NCBI GenBank assembly: GCA_017410265.1
Contig: JAFQRC010000003.1
Span: 62,001 to 126,000 of the forward strand
DNA from: Ruminococcus sp.
Lineage (GTDB): Bacteria; Bacillota; Clostridia; Oscillospirales; Acutalibacteraceae
Reading direction: 5' to 3'
Length of the DNA: 64,000 nt
The notes under the pieces were generated by a model. The model was not told the DNA's origin. It saw nothing but the letters and a program-made list of their open reading frames with translations, and ran no database searches. This document shows positions 7,667 to 16,776 of this stretch, piece by piece (within the stretch, counting starts at the first letter, position 1; every line of letters starts with the position of its first letter). The position numbers and the translations under genes are program-made.

Positions 7667-8875
7667 TCAAAGAGAGTTAACGATTTCCTGTGTATCTCTT
7701 GCGATAACAAGCTCTTCGTTTGTTGCGATAAGTTCAACACGGATAGCAGAATCATCTGTTGAAAGCTGACCTGTGACACCGCGTTTTGCTGTCTCGTTGA
7801 ACTCTTCGTTCATCTTAACACCGAGCACCTTGAGATACTGACAAACCTTGCTGCGAAGCTGAGGCTGATTTTCACCTAAACCTGCAGTAAATACAATAGC
7901 ATCACAACCGCCCATAGCGATGTAATACTGACCGATGTATTTAGCAATCTGGTAGTAGAGCATTTCGTGAGCAAGGTGAGCGCGCTCGTTGCCTGCTTCT
8001 TCTGCAGCAGTAACATCACGGTCGTCAGAAGAAACACCTGAAACACCGAGTAAACCTGACTTTTTATTGAGAAGAGTATCCATCTCTTTTGGAGAAAGAC
8101 CTTCTTTATCAGCGATAAATGTAACAACTGAAGGGTCAAGACAACCTGTACGGGTACCCATCATAATACCGTCAAGTGGTGTAAGACCCATAGATGTATC
8201 TACAACCTTACCACCATCAACAGCTGTGATAGATGAGCCGTTACCGATATGGCAGGTGATAATTTTCAGGTCCTTGATATCCTTGCCCATAATGTTTGCC
8301 ATTTCCTGAGAAACATAACGATGAGATGTGCCGTGAGCACCGTATCTTCTTACAGCATATTTCTCGTAGAACTCATATGGTACAGCGTACATATAAGCTT
8401 TCTCAGGCATTGTCTGATGAAAAGATGTATCAAACACAGCAACCATAGGTGTTTTTTCGCCAAATACTTCAAGACAGCCCTTCATAGCCTGTACATGAGC
8501 AGGGTTATGGAGCGGAGCGAGTGGACTCAAGCCGTCGATATCAGCGAGAACCTTCTCGTCGATAAGAACAGATGATTTAAAAATAGAACCTCCCTGCACT
8601 ACGCGATGACCAATAGCAGAAACCTCTTCAAGGCTACTGATAACACCGTGCTTAGAGTCAAGCAAAGCATCCTTTACTACCATAAACGCCTGAGCGTGGT
8701 TTTCCATAACAGCTTCTTTTTCCATAGCTCTGCCGTCAGCAGTTTTGTGGCCAATGAAAGAACCTTCGATACCAATACGCTCGCAATTACCCTTTGCAAT
8801 CATCTCCTCGGTTTCCATATCGATGAGCTGATACTTCAAAGAAGAACTACCTGCGTTGATAACTAAAATTTTCAT
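7667..8875 (-). CDS. ackA: Acetate kinase
   Basis: A 402-residue cytosolic enzyme converting acetyl phosphate and ADP to acetate and ATP, the energy-yielding end of acetate fermentation. The NAGSSSLKYQL phosphate-binding start, GHRVVQGG, VFDTSFHQTMP and GAHGTSH motifs are all present, and length is normal. AGGAGG precedes the ATG. No phosphotransacetylase gene adjoins it. It is divergent from tmcAL with back-to-back -10 boxes. Confidence 0.98.
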   Translation of the reverse strand: MKILVINAGSSSLKYQLIDMETEEMIAKGNCERIGIEGSFIGHKTADGRAMEKEAVMENHAQAFMVVKDALLDSKHGVISSLEEVSAIGHRVVQGGSIFKSSVLIDEKVLADIDGLSPLAPLHNPAHVQAMKGCLEVFGEKTPMVAVFDTSFHQTMPEKAYMYAVPYEFYEKYAVRRYGAHGTSHRYVSQEMANIMGKDIKDLKIITCHIGNGSSITAVDGGKVVDTSMGLTPLDGIMMGTRTGCLDPSVVTFIADKEGLSPKEMDTLLNKKSGLLGVSGVSSDDRDVTAAEEAGNERAHLAHEMLYYQIAKYIGQYYIAMGGCDAIVFTAGLGENQPQLRSKVCQYLKVLGVKMNEEFNETAKRGVTGQLSTDDSAIRVELIATNEELVIARDTQEIVNSL

Positions 8876-8889
8876 AACAAATCCTCCTA

Positions 8890-8918
8890 TTGAAAATGTT
8901 CAAATTATCACATATAAT
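8890..8918 (+). promoter_or_regulatory. Sigma-A promoter of tmcAL
   Basis: TTGAAA (8890-8895), 17-base spacer, perfect TATAAT (8913-8918). The -10 box touches that of the opposing ackA promoter. Confidence 0.8.
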
Positions 8919-8947
8919 ATAATAATACTAATTGTTAGATATTTCAA
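8919..8947 (-). promoter_or_regulatory. Sigma-A promoter of ackA
   Basis: Minus strand: TTGAAA (8947-8942), 17-base spacer, TATTAT (8924-8919). It is contiguous with the tmcAL -10 box, so polymerase cannot occupy both. Confidence 0.75.
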
Positions 8948-8972
8948 GTTTTTTCTTAAAGAGGTGACACAG

Positions 8973-10112
8973 TTGAAAACAGCGGCGATTATTTGCGAAT
9001 TCAACCCGTTTCATAACGGGCACAAATATCTGATAGATAAAGTTAAAAGCGAGCACGCTGACTGTGTTGTCGCTATAATGAGCGGAAACTTCGTTCAACG
9101 CGGTGATGTAGCTATAACCGATAAATTCGAAAGAGCAAAAACAGCACTTGAAAACAGTTGTGATTTAGTCGTTGAGTTACCGACAGTTTTTGCGCTATCG
9201 AGTGCAGAGCGTTTCGCGAAAGGTGCAGTACAGATATCCGATGCACTGAATGCAGATATCTTAGCTTTCGGTGCAGAAAATGATGATATAAGCACTTTAT
9301 CAAGGCTCTCTGAGCTTTTTTATGACGAAAGCTTCAATCTTAAAGTTAAAGAGTATCTCATAAATGGTGAGTATTATCCTAAAGCTGTCAGTTGTGCGGT
9401 TTCGGAAATTTACGGCGATGATTACGCCGAAATTCTGAGTGGTGCTAACAACACTCTCGCGATAGAGTACATCAAAGTACTCAAAGAAACCTCCATCTCA
9501 CCCGTTGCAATAAAACGCATCGGCGCATCCCACGACAGCTTTGAAAGTAGCAACAACATCGCGAGCGCTACCCATATAAGAAAATTGATTCAGACAAACC
9601 AGAATTACGAAGACTTTGTCGCTGAAAAAGTTCCGTATCACACAAACATCAAAAACCTCGAAACAGCAATTTTGTATAAACTCAAAACTATGAGCAAAGA
9701 AGAAATCGAAAAGCTTCCTGATGTTACTGAAGGATTGCACAACAGGGTTTTTGAATCCGCAAGATACAGTAATTCTTTAGAAGAATTATATACCAACCTA
9801 AAAACAAAACGTTATACCCTCGCAAGGCTCAGACGAATCGTGATGTGCGCACTGCTTTCGATAACAAAAGATGATGTAAGTAATGACGCTCAATATATAC
9901 GAGTGCTAGGTATGTCGCAAAAAGGCGCAACACTATTATCAGGCGCAAAGCTTCCTTTAGTGTGCAAATTTCCACAGGATTACGATAAACTTAATGACAC
10001 TGCTAGAAACATAATAGACTTTGACCTCAAAGCAGGTGATATTTTCTCGCTTGCGTGTGATGACAGCGGCTGCTATAAAAACGAACTTAAAAGGAAATTG
10101 ATAAAAATATAA
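8973..10112 (+). CDS. tmcAL: tRNA(Met) cytidine acetate ligase TmcAL (YlbM)
   Basis: A 379-residue enzyme that uses ATP and acetate to make N4-acetylcytidine at the wobble base of elongator tRNA-Met. The nucleotidyltransferase motif EFNPFHNGH sits at the N-terminus, and GNFVQRG and a late ARLRRI segment follow. The start is the TTG at 8973, 4 bases after AGAGGTGAC; a longer frame back to 8856 would overlap ackA and contains no ribosome site. Its substrate is acetate and its divergent neighbour makes acetate, a meaningful pairing. Confidence 0.95.
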   Translation: MKTAAIICEFNPFHNGHKYLIDKVKSEHADCVVAIMSGNFVQRGDVAITDKFERAKTALENSCDLVVELPTVFALSSAERFAKGAVQISDALNADILAFGAENDDISTLSRLSELFYDESFNLKVKEYLINGEYYPKAVSCAVSEIYGDDYAEILSGANNTLAIEYIKVLKETSISPVAIKRIGASHDSFESSNNIASATHIRKLIQTNQNYEDFVAEKVPYHTNIKNLETAILYKLKTMSKEEIEKLPDVTEGLHNRVFESARYSNSLEELYTNLKTKRYTLARLRRIVMCALLSITKDDVSNDAQYIRVLGMSQKGATLLSGAKLPLVCKFPQDYDKLNDTARNIIDFDLKAGDIFSLACDDSGCYKNELKRKLIKI

Positions 10113-10146
10113 AAAAGCTCTACTTTGATGAAAGTAGAGCTTTTTT
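10111..10146. terminator. Bidirectional terminator
   Basis: A perfect stem (GCTCTACTTT / AAAGTAGAGC, loop GATG) flanked by A6 and T6, so it works for tmcAL on the plus strand and for the convergent gene on the minus strand. Confidence 0.95.
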
Positions 10147-10157
10147 CTTATACAGAA

Positions 10158-10811
10158 TTATTTCAAGAAATCAAGACTGCGGATGATAGCAGGAACCCTT
10201 GCTTTACCCTTGCATACATCAAAAAAGCCGATAATACGAAGAATAGCTAATATCACAAGACAAACTCCGCCCGCAATCGCAACGATAATAGTAAAACCTA
10301 AAACAACAGTAACTACGCTCACAATAGCCTCAACTACAACAAGTTTAAGGCTCTGCTTAATGTGAAAATCTAGGTATTTTGAGTCACTCTTCTTAAGGTA
10401 AGCTAAAGCTATACCAATAATACCGAGCAGATAAACAATCATCGCCATCAGCTTATTTTCAGCTATATCGCTCTGATCAAAGTCCTCTGTAAAATCAAAT
10501 TTTTCTACAGGTTTCTGAACAGGTGTAGCATAATAAGGAACTGACTGCGGTGGCGCCTGAGTGTTAGGCTGAGGAGTATTAGGCGGCATATATGCCGGCG
10601 ACACCTGCTGAGCACTCTGAGCCTGTGGCTGAGGTGGCACCTGTTGAGCATTTGGAACCTGCGGCTGAGGTGGCACCTGTTGAGCGTTTGGAACCTGCGG
10701 CTGAGGTGGCACCTGTTGGGTGTTCTGCGGTATAGACTGACCAGCTCCGCATACTGTGCAGAATACCGCTGAATCGTCTATATTGTTGTGGCAGTTAGGA
10801 CATACTTTCAT
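10158..10811 (-). CDS. Zinc-ribbon, Pro/Gln-rich membrane protein (DUF4870/Tic20-like)
   Basis: A 217-residue protein. It has an N-terminal zinc ribbon (CPNC at 4-7 and CTVC at 18-21), a Pro/Gln linker (about 25-105) built of 12-residue repeats (QQVPPQPQVPNA), and three hydrophobic segments (about 122-140, 153-175, 176-200). The membrane part has the DIAENKLMAMIVYLLG pattern of small Tic20/DUF4870-like proteins. Function is unknown; a role in envelope organisation is a guess. It has its own GGAGG site. Confidence 0.75.
   Translation of the reverse strand: MKVCPNCHNNIDDSAVFCTVCGAGQSIPQNTQQVPPQPQVPNAQQVPPQPQVPNAQQVPPQPQAQSAQQVSPAYMPPNTPQPNTQAPPQSVPYYATPVQKPVEKFDFTEDFDQSDIAENKLMAMIVYLLGIIGIALAYLKKSDSKYLDFHIKQSLKLVVVEAIVSVVTVVLGFTIIVAIAGGVCLVILAILRIIGFFDVCKGKARVPAIIRSLDFLK
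10631..10730 (-). repeat. 36-bp coding tandem repeat
   Basis: Units at 10631-10666 and 10667-10702 differ at one base, with a third partial unit at 10703-10730 and a more diverged one before 10631. Each encodes 12 residues of the Pro/Gln linker. Number is likely to vary between strains. Confidence 0.85.
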
Positions 10812-10880
10812 AATATATCCTCCTTTCGTTTTATATTATTATTTTTAGCCTCGACTTATAACATCTTAATAATAAAATAA

Positions 10881-10903
10881 AGCCCTTGAATAAATCAAGG
10901 GCT
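10881..10903 (-). terminator. Terminator of the DUF4234 gene
   Basis: A 9-bp stem (AGCCCTTGA / TCAAGGGCT) with a 5-base AT loop, followed on the minus strand by a T-rich tract. Confidence 0.85.
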
Positions 10904-10916
10904 AAATTGTAAACTT

Positions 10917-11333
10917 TTATCCTTTTTCGTTGTAATCTGCTGAAAGCAAGTTCATAGATTTGAAAAACTTGTGGTAGTATACAAAAGGACCAACAACGAT
11001 GATTGAGCCTAAAACACCCCAGAGCCAATAGCTTGAAGCACCAAAGCTGTAGTTGATACCTCTTCTTGTAAGCTCAGCACCAATACGAGCAGAAATCTTA
11101 TGACACCATACGATAGAAGCGATTCCTAAAGTAATCGGTGTAATAAGGAAGATAAGCAAGCAGTAGTGCATTGTCTTCTTTCCGTCATAACGGCTTGCGA
11201 TAAGGTTGATATCAGTAGAAATTGATGTCATGACAACGATACCATAAATACCGAATGTGATAAGACTCAGTAAAATAAATTTTAAAAGCCCACGATTTGT
11301 TTTCAGCTGTCTTGCCGGTGCGTTTTCGTTCAT
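10917..11333 (-). CDS. DUF4234 membrane protein
   Basis: A 138-residue protein with the DUF4234 opening RGLLKFILLSLITFGIYGIVV, then hydrophobic segments around 44-65 and 100-120 and a Tyr-rich end. Function unknown. It shares the region with the zinc-ribbon/Tic20-like protein but is separated from it by a terminator. An AT-rich spacer of about 120 bases upstream of the start holds no further gene. Confidence 0.8.
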   Translation of the reverse strand: MNENAPARQLKTNRGLLKFILLSLITFGIYGIVVMTSISTDINLIASRYDGKKTMHYCLLIFLITPITLGIASIVWCHKISARIGAELTRRGINYSFGASSYWLWGVLGSIIVVGPFVYYHKFFKSMNLLSADYNEKG

Positions 11334-11455
11334 AAAAATTACCCCCTCATATTTGGTAATTTAATTCTACACTTTGCGACACCTGATGTCAATAAATCTT
11401 AAAACAGTGTAACTATTTAATAATATTTTCAGCAAAACTAATAAACGCAGGCTTC

Positions 11456-13225
11456 TTAAACCAGATGATATTTAAGGCTGTATTCTTTATACTGCTCATC
11501 AAACTCTTCTCCACTTCGTCTGATGTTTCTAAGTGCTTTATGTGTGTTGAGATCATTATGCTCAAAATCAACAACCGCACCAACGATGTTTGAACAATGA
11601 TCAGATATTCTTTCAAAGTTTGTGAGCAAGTCTGACCATACAAAGCCAATATCAAGCGAGCATTTACCCTTTTGTAAACGCTTAGTGTGATTTGTACGCA
11701 TTTTTTCTTTTAAACCGTCAATAACCCCTTCAAGACTTTCAACCTTAACTGCAAGTGATACATCATTATTTGTAAAAGAATAAAACGATAAATCTATAAT
11801 TTCCGAAACAGCACTTGATAAAACTGCGATTTCTGATTTAGCTTCATCAGTAAAAGACAGCTTTTTTTCAGCAAGTTCTGCACCTGACAACATTATGTTT
11901 CTTGCATGATCAGATATACGCTCAAAATCTCCTATTACTTTTAAAAGCATCGAAGCTTGCGCACTGTCTCTTTCACTGATAGAAGAACTGCTTATTTTCA
12001 CAAGATATGAACCGAGCTTATCCTCGTACTTATCTGTCATTCTCTCTGCTTCTCTGACACGTTTATCAAGCTTTTCACTATAGCTAAATAAAGCTTTAAC
12101 ACTATCGTCAAAAGACTGTTGTGCCCAATGCGCCATATCTGTTGCTACAACAAAACAATTATCAAGTGCTATAGTTGGAGTTGAAATGAGACGCTCGTCA
12201 ATAAACACAGAATCGATCTGGTCAGAATCTTCTTTCTTATCCTTGATAACTGCACAAGAATAATTAACAAGCTGTTTAACAAACGGTAATAACAGAACTG
12301 TTGTAGTTACATTAAAGATTACATGGAATAAAGACACTCTCATCTGGAGAGACATTGGATCGTCTCCCGGGAACACTGACACAAGAGAATTAACAACTGG
12401 ATCTTTGAACATCCATATAACTGCTGTGAATACCGCTGTACCAATAGTGTTAAATGTAAAGTGGATAAAAGCAACTCTTTTTGAGTTTGCGTTTGCACCG
12501 ACTGATGCAAGAAGTGCTGTTACACATGTACCAATATTAGCACCAAGCACGATGAATAAAGCAAGGTCCAAAGGAAGAACACCTGTACCTACCATAGTAA
12601 TTACAACACCCGTTGCAGCGGAAGAACTCTGGATAAGCGCTGTAAAAACAGCACCAACAAGAATCAGAAGAAGAGGGAAATCAATCACCTTGAAGATTTC
12701 AGTGAACATACTTTCAACAAGAGGGTTTCCAAACGCCTCTTCGCTACTCATAATATTAAGACCAACGAAGATAAGACCTAAACCACTGCAAAGCAAACCA
12801 GCTAGTTTAACCTTTTCTTTCTTTGCAAAGCCCATCATAACACCTGCAAAAGCAAGCACATACATAAGCATATTAAAATAATCATTCTTAAGAGCAACGA
12901 TCACACCTGTAATGGTGGTACCAATATTAGCGCCCATGATAATAGGTGTCGCCTGCATAAGCGTCATAACACCTGCATTAACAAGACCGATGACCATAAC
13001 TGATGTAGCTGACGAACTCTGAATAATCGCAGTTACACCCGCTCCGATACCAACGCCCGAAAAACGATTGTTACTAATTCTCTCGAGCAATCTTTTCATG
13101 CCTGAGCTGGCACTTTTCTCAAGGGCATCGCCCATAAAATTCATACCAACAATAAATACACCTACACCTGAAAGCAACCAGATAAGACTTCCTATCAATT
13201 GCATAACATGACTCGAATCCAACAT
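11456..13225 (-). CDS. Na+/phosphate cotransporter family protein with PhoU-like domain
   Basis: A 589-residue integral membrane protein. The N-terminal half (to about 320) has two Na_Pi_cotrans repeats, each with the hallmark QSSSA motif (69-75 and 198-205). The C-terminal half (about 350-570) is a helical PhoU-like cytosolic domain with ERISDHARNI and ERISDHCSNI repeats. Family members import inorganic phosphate with sodium, or act in export. AGGAGA precedes the ATG. No other pho gene adjoins it. Confidence 0.92.
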   Translation of the reverse strand: MLDSSHVMQLIGSLIWLLSGVGVFIVGMNFMGDALEKSASSGMKRLLERISNNRFSGVGIGAGVTAIIQSSSATSVMVIGLVNAGVMTLMQATPIIMGANIGTTITGVIVALKNDYFNMLMYVLAFAGVMMGFAKKEKVKLAGLLCSGLGLIFVGLNIMSSEEAFGNPLVESMFTEIFKVIDFPLLLILVGAVFTALIQSSSAATGVVITMVGTGVLPLDLALFIVLGANIGTCVTALLASVGANANSKRVAFIHFTFNTIGTAVFTAVIWMFKDPVVNSLVSVFPGDDPMSLQMRVSLFHVIFNVTTTVLLLPFVKQLVNYSCAVIKDKKEDSDQIDSVFIDERLISTPTIALDNCFVVATDMAHWAQQSFDDSVKALFSYSEKLDKRVREAERMTDKYEDKLGSYLVKISSSSISERDSAQASMLLKVIGDFERISDHARNIMLSGAELAEKKLSFTDEAKSEIAVLSSAVSEIIDLSFYSFTNNDVSLAVKVESLEGVIDGLKEKMRTNHTKRLQKGKCSLDIGFVWSDLLTNFERISDHCSNIVGAVVDFEHNDLNTHKALRNIRRSGEEFDEQYKEYSLKYHLV

Positions 13226-13405
13226 ATTGTTTCTCCTTTATCCACACTGAATTCACAAAACTATTGTTGTCAATCTGAATAGATATAACACAACAATTTT
13301 GATATAAAACATAATTGACAAAAATCAACAATTTAATTATATTGAAATCATTTACTGATAAAAAGCAGAAAAGCGTAATCATTTTATTAAATTCAGGTAA
13401 AACAA

Positions 13406-13430
13406 AAACCCACTTTTGTTAAGTGGGTTT
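13406..13430 (-). terminator. Terminator of the cysteine hydrolase gene
   Basis: Stem AAACCCACTT / AAGTGGGTTT with a 5-base loop; on the minus strand a T-run follows. The 60 bases between it and the stop codon hold nothing recognised. Confidence 0.85.
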
Positions 13431-13494
13431 AACATTTGGACTATTCATTTATTATTCGTTTGAGTTTACATTAACCATGAACGAACATATAAAA

Positions 13495-14019
13495 TCAACT
13501 TACATTTATCTGACAGCATCTCATAGTATCTAAAGCAGCATTATGGGTAGCAACAGATACACCCGCACAGCATGAGCTGTCTACATAAATCTCGCTGTCA
13601 AGAAAATTTGCTTTCAGTAAAAGTGCGTTTGACACCACACAGATGTCGGTACAAAGACCAATAAGAGTTATGTCAAAATCGCAGTCACCAGCCATGTTAT
13701 CGATAATTTTCGGAAGTTCTACGCTACCAAAAGTAGGTTTTTCTACAACTGTGCAACTCTTACTTTCCAAGGCTTTAGATATTTTTTCATTGAGCTCCCA
13801 GCCATAAGTTCCTTTGACACAATGAGTTACAGGCAACTTCTCTCCCTCTTTTGTCTGAAGATAGTTTTCACCATGAGTATCGTAAGTAACTATAATTTCA
13901 CCGTCAAAGTTTTCTATCTTATCTACACAGTTATCGATGATTGCCACAGCCTCTTTAGTACCAAGTGCACCATCAACAAAATCATTCTGAATATCTACAA
14001 CAATTAAAAAGTGTTTCAT
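13495..14019 (-). CDS. Isochorismatase-family cysteine hydrolase (nicotinamidase-like)
   Basis: A 174-residue hydrolase. The likely catalytic triad is Asp9 (VVDIQNDF), Lys94 (EKPTFGS) and Cys127 in GLCTDICV. Family members hydrolyse amides such as nicotinamide; the substrate here is not certain. The start is ATG 14019 because AGGAGATG lies just upstream; an ATG 30 bases earlier has no ribosome site. Upstream lies a divergent small membrane protein. Confidence 0.88.
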   Translation of the reverse strand: MKHFLIVVDIQNDFVDGALGTKEAVAIIDNCVDKIENFDGEIIVTYDTHGENYLQTKEGEKLPVTHCVKGTYGWELNEKISKALESKSCTVVEKPTFGSVELPKIIDNMAGDCDFDITLIGLCTDICVVSNALLLKANFLDSEIYVDSSCCAGVSVATHNAALDTMRCCQINVS

Positions 14020-14131
14020 AAAATCATCTCCTAAAAACAAATTATACACCCCTTGTTTCCATTTGTAAATGAAAAATCATATTCGCGCGCTCCTTTATAT
14101 TTGCATATTATGTAGTGGAGGTGAAAAACAA

Positions 14132-14530
14132 ATGAATAGAAACTGCAGATGGGGAAACGAGTGTTTAATCATCGCGATTGCAGCAAGTATCGTCGTTGGT
14201 ATAGTTGCAGGGATACTGACAATCACAGGTATTATCGCAACAACTCCGGCGTTTTTATGGGTGCTTTTCGGAATAGCGGTTGTTTATCTTCTGACCGCGT
14301 TTATACTGTCAAGTCTGAATAACTTTGAGACATCATACAGGTCACGCAGGCTAATCGGTACTTTTATCGCAGGAATACTGGGCACAATACTGTTTTCGGT
14401 AATACTGCTCGGTATCACATTCCCTGCAACAAGTGCTTTAGGTGCTATTTTTGTAGGCTTGCTACTTGCATCTTTTTCGCTGATTATAACTACAACTGCT
14501 TGTCTTGTACTCGGTGAATACACCGACTAA
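14132..14530 (+). CDS. Small four-helix membrane protein, unknown
   Basis: A 132-residue hydrophobic protein with four predicted membrane segments (about 11-32, 39-61, 75-95, 100-125). It starts MNRNCRWGNE and has a short acidic end. I do not recognise the family. The start is ATG 14132, preceded by GGAGGTG; an upstream in-frame ATG at 14069 has none. It stands alone between a divergent hydrolase and a bidirectional terminator. Confidence 0.7.
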   Translation: MNRNCRWGNECLIIAIAASIVVGIVAGILTITGIIATTPAFLWVLFGIAVVYLLTAFILSSLNNFETSYRSRRLIGTFIAGILGTILFSVILLGITFPATSALGAIFVGLLLASFSLIITTTACLVLGEYTD

Positions 14531-14546
14531 AGGATAGAAAATAAAA

Positions 14547-14570
14547 GCGGGCGTCTAAAAAGACGCCCGT
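14547..14570. terminator. Bidirectional terminator
   Basis: Stem CGGGCGTCT / AGACGCCCG with an AAAA loop, A-rich before and T-rich after, between the convergent membrane protein gene and cysK. Confidence 0.93.
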
Positions 14571-14575
14571 TTGTT

Positions 14576-15502
14576 TTATTCAAATAGCGGTGTTGAGAAA
14601 TATCTCTCCGCTGTATCAGGAAGCACAGTGACAACAGTCTTGCCTTTTCCCAAAATTTTTGCCATACGCATAGCAGCCGCTACATTAGTACCGCTAGAAA
14701 TACCGCACATAACACCTTCTTTGGATGCTAAATCTTTAGAAGCCTGCAATGCCTCTTCGTCCTTGATGATACAAACATCGTTATAAATCTCAGTGTTGAG
14801 TATGTCAGGGATAAGTCCGTCGCCTATACCCATCTGAACATGAGTACCGATTGAGCCACCGGACAATATAGCCGCATTTTCAGGCTCAACAGCCCAGATT
14901 AACATATCAGGATTCTTGGCTTTCAAGGTTTCTCCAATACCTGTAATCGTGCCGCCTGTGCCTATTCCTGAACAAAAGCCGTCAATAGGACCATCAACCT
15001 GTTCTAAAATTTCTCTGCCTGTACCGGTACGCTGAATCTCAGGGTTAGCAGGGTTTTCGAACTGTTGTGGTACGAACACATTATCATTCTGAGCTCTCAT
15101 AGTCAACGCGATATTCAGACACTCTTCGATACAATCCCCGATATTACCTGCATCATGAACTAAAATTACCTCAGCACCGTAGTGCTCAACGAGCATTCTG
15201 CGTTCCTCGCTTACAGAGTCAGGCATAATAATCTTTACTTTAAGTCCGAGCACTGCGCCGACTAAGGCTAAGCCGATACCCTGATTGCCTGAAGTAGGCT
15301 CGACAATAACAGTATCATTATTTATGAGTCCTCTATCCATAGCGTCTTTTATCATATTGTATGCTGTTCTGGTTTTTATAGAGCCTCCGACATTGAGTCC
15401 CTCAAACTTAACAAGGATATCAGCGTCGTTTTCTCCCGTCATATGCTGAAGCTTGATTATAGGCGTATTGCCAATCGCTTCTAAAATATTATTACAAACC
15501 AT
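14576..15502 (-). CDS. cysK: Cysteine synthase (O-acetylserine sulfhydrylase)
   Basis: A 308-residue PLP enzyme that joins sulfide to O-acetylserine to give cysteine. The PLP lysine is Lys43 in GGSIKTR; the substrate loop TSGNQG is at 70-75 and the phosphate-binding GTGGT follows. The first methionine is preceded by AAGGAAG. No cysE is nearby, and the gene has its own promoter. Confidence 0.96.
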   Translation of the reverse strand: MVCNNILEAIGNTPIIKLQHMTGENDADILVKFEGLNVGGSIKTRTAYNMIKDAMDRGLINNDTVIVEPTSGNQGIGLALVGAVLGLKVKIIMPDSVSEERRMLVEHYGAEVILVHDAGNIGDCIEECLNIALTMRAQNDNVFVPQQFENPANPEIQRTGTGREILEQVDGPIDGFCSGIGTGGTITGIGETLKAKNPDMLIWAVEPENAAILSGGSIGTHVQMGIGDGLIPDILNTEIYNDVCIIKDEEALQASKDLASKEGVMCGISSGTNVAAAMRMAKILGKGKTVVTVLPDTAERYFSTPLFE

Positions 15503-15533
15503 AAAAATCTTCCTTATATAAAAAGCTTTCGAT

Positions 15534-15562
15534 AGTATATCATATTATGGAAATCTTTGCAA
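15534..15562 (-). promoter_or_regulatory. Sigma-A promoter of cysK
   Basis: Minus strand: TTGCAA (15562-15557), 17-base spacer, TATACT (15539-15534), about 30 bases before the ATG. Confidence 0.7.
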
Positions 15563-15600
15563 TGTGAAAACAAAGAAAAGAACAGGATACACAAATCGCA

Positions 15601-16710
15601 TCATTTAAAATACATATAAACATTACACTTGAGCATACCGTTATAAAGCTTTCTGCGTTTATCTGCTACTCTGCCGAAGCATTTTTCAAAATCATCATCA
15701 GGACTAATGATAGTGTAGGTGTAGTGCTCCTTTTTAGAAAACCTCTGCCCCATTATTTTATAGAGTCTTTCAGCCTCATTAACATCGAGCAGACGCTCGC
15801 CGTATGGTGGATTTGTGATAACTGTGAGATATTCCTCATCGCTTTCAAAATCAGCAACATCCCGTATTTCAAAAGTAATACGGTCCGAAACTCCAGCTTT
15901 TTCGGCATTTTCTTTAGCAAGCTTTAATGCTTCTTCGTCGATATCGTAGCCGTAAGCTCTGAATGTACAATCTCTGTTTTCAAGAGATTTTGCACGCTGA
16001 CGCTCAGCTTCCCAGATTTTCTCATCACTGTTTTTCCAGCTTTCAGCGATAAAGCTACGATTTATTCCCGGCATAATACTCAGTGCTTTCAAAGCTGCTT
16101 CAATAACTACAGTACCGCTACCACACATCGGGTCGCAGACAATATGGTTTCTTCTCACTCTTGCCAAATCAACCATCGCAGCAGCGAGAGTTTCGCGTAT
16201 TGGTGCGGCATTTGCGTTTTCTCTGTACCCACGCTTGTGCAGTCCATCACCCGAAGTATCTATCATGATGCTGACTTTGTCTTTGATGATGAGAAACTGG
16301 ATTTTATGAAGCGCTCCCGTTTCTTCAAACCAGTCCGTTTTGTATTTACTCTTAAGATTCTCAACGATTGCCTTCTTGATAATTTTCTGGCACGCAGGTA
16401 TTGAGGTGAGCTTCGAGTTTATCGAGCTACCTTTGACGGGAAACGCCTCATCACAGGCTATATAAGAAGACCAGTCGATTATATTCACACCTTTGAAAAG
16501 CTCATCAAAGGTAGTAGCTTTGAATTCACTGACTAAAACATGAATTCTCTCTGCATAACGAGAGCAGATGTTCGCCCTGGCACAGGCTGAAAAATCGCCG
16601 TCAAACAGCACTCTACCGTTTTCGGCTCTGACATTCTCTATTTCGTGATGCCTGAGTTCATTTGCAACCAAGCCCTCAAGTCCTAAAAGACAAGTAGCAC
16701 AAAAAGTCAT
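15601..16710 (-). CDS. THUMP-domain 23S rRNA (guanine-N2) methyltransferase, RlmL/YpsC-like
   Basis: A 369-residue SAM-dependent RNA methyltransferase. An N-terminal THUMP region (about 40-150) leads to a Rossmann domain with DPMCGSGT (193-200, SAM binding) and NPPYGE (300-305, catalytic). By homology it modifies a guanine in 23S rRNA. The start is ATG 16710 behind GAGGGG; an upstream extension to 16764 would run into the hpf terminator. It is the last gene of this minus-strand stretch. Confidence 0.92.
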   Translation of the reverse strand: MTFCATCLLGLEGLVANELRHHEIENVRAENGRVLFDGDFSACARANICSRYAERIHVLVSEFKATTFDELFKGVNIIDWSSYIACDEAFPVKGSSINSKLTSIPACQKIIKKAIVENLKSKYKTDWFEETGALHKIQFLIIKDKVSIMIDTSGDGLHKRGYRENANAAPIRETLAAAMVDLARVRRNHIVCDPMCGSGTVVIEAALKALSIMPGINRSFIAESWKNSDEKIWEAERQRAKSLENRDCTFRAYGYDIDEEALKLAKENAEKAGVSDRITFEIRDVADFESDEEYLTVITNPPYGERLLDVNEAERLYKIMGQRFSKKEHYTYTIISPDDDFEKCFGRVADKRRKLYNGMLKCNVYMYFK

Positions 16711-16731
16711 TTTTATCCCCTCAAAAATACA

Positions 16732-16752
16732 GGCGGAAGAAAAACTTCCGCC
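16732..16752 (-). terminator. Terminator after hpf
   Basis: An 8-bp stem (GGCGGAAG / CTTCCGCC) with an A5 loop; T-rich sequence follows on the minus strand, just before the methyltransferase ribosome site. Confidence 0.8.
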
Positions 16753-16776
16753 CGGTAAATTCAAAATAGCAATATA

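Noticed and set aside
8856..8972. Longer tmcAL with 39 extra codons
   Set aside because: It would overlap the ackA start and span both promoters; the TTG at 8973 has the ribosome site and aligns with the family start.
10597..10730. Repeat array that could suggest a CRISPR
   Set aside because: The units are contiguous with no spacers, lie in frame in a protein gene, and encode a Pro/Gln linker.
12405..12881. 158-codon plus-strand frame within the Na/phosphate transporter gene
   Set aside because: A shadow of a conserved membrane protein gene; no ribosome site and odd composition.
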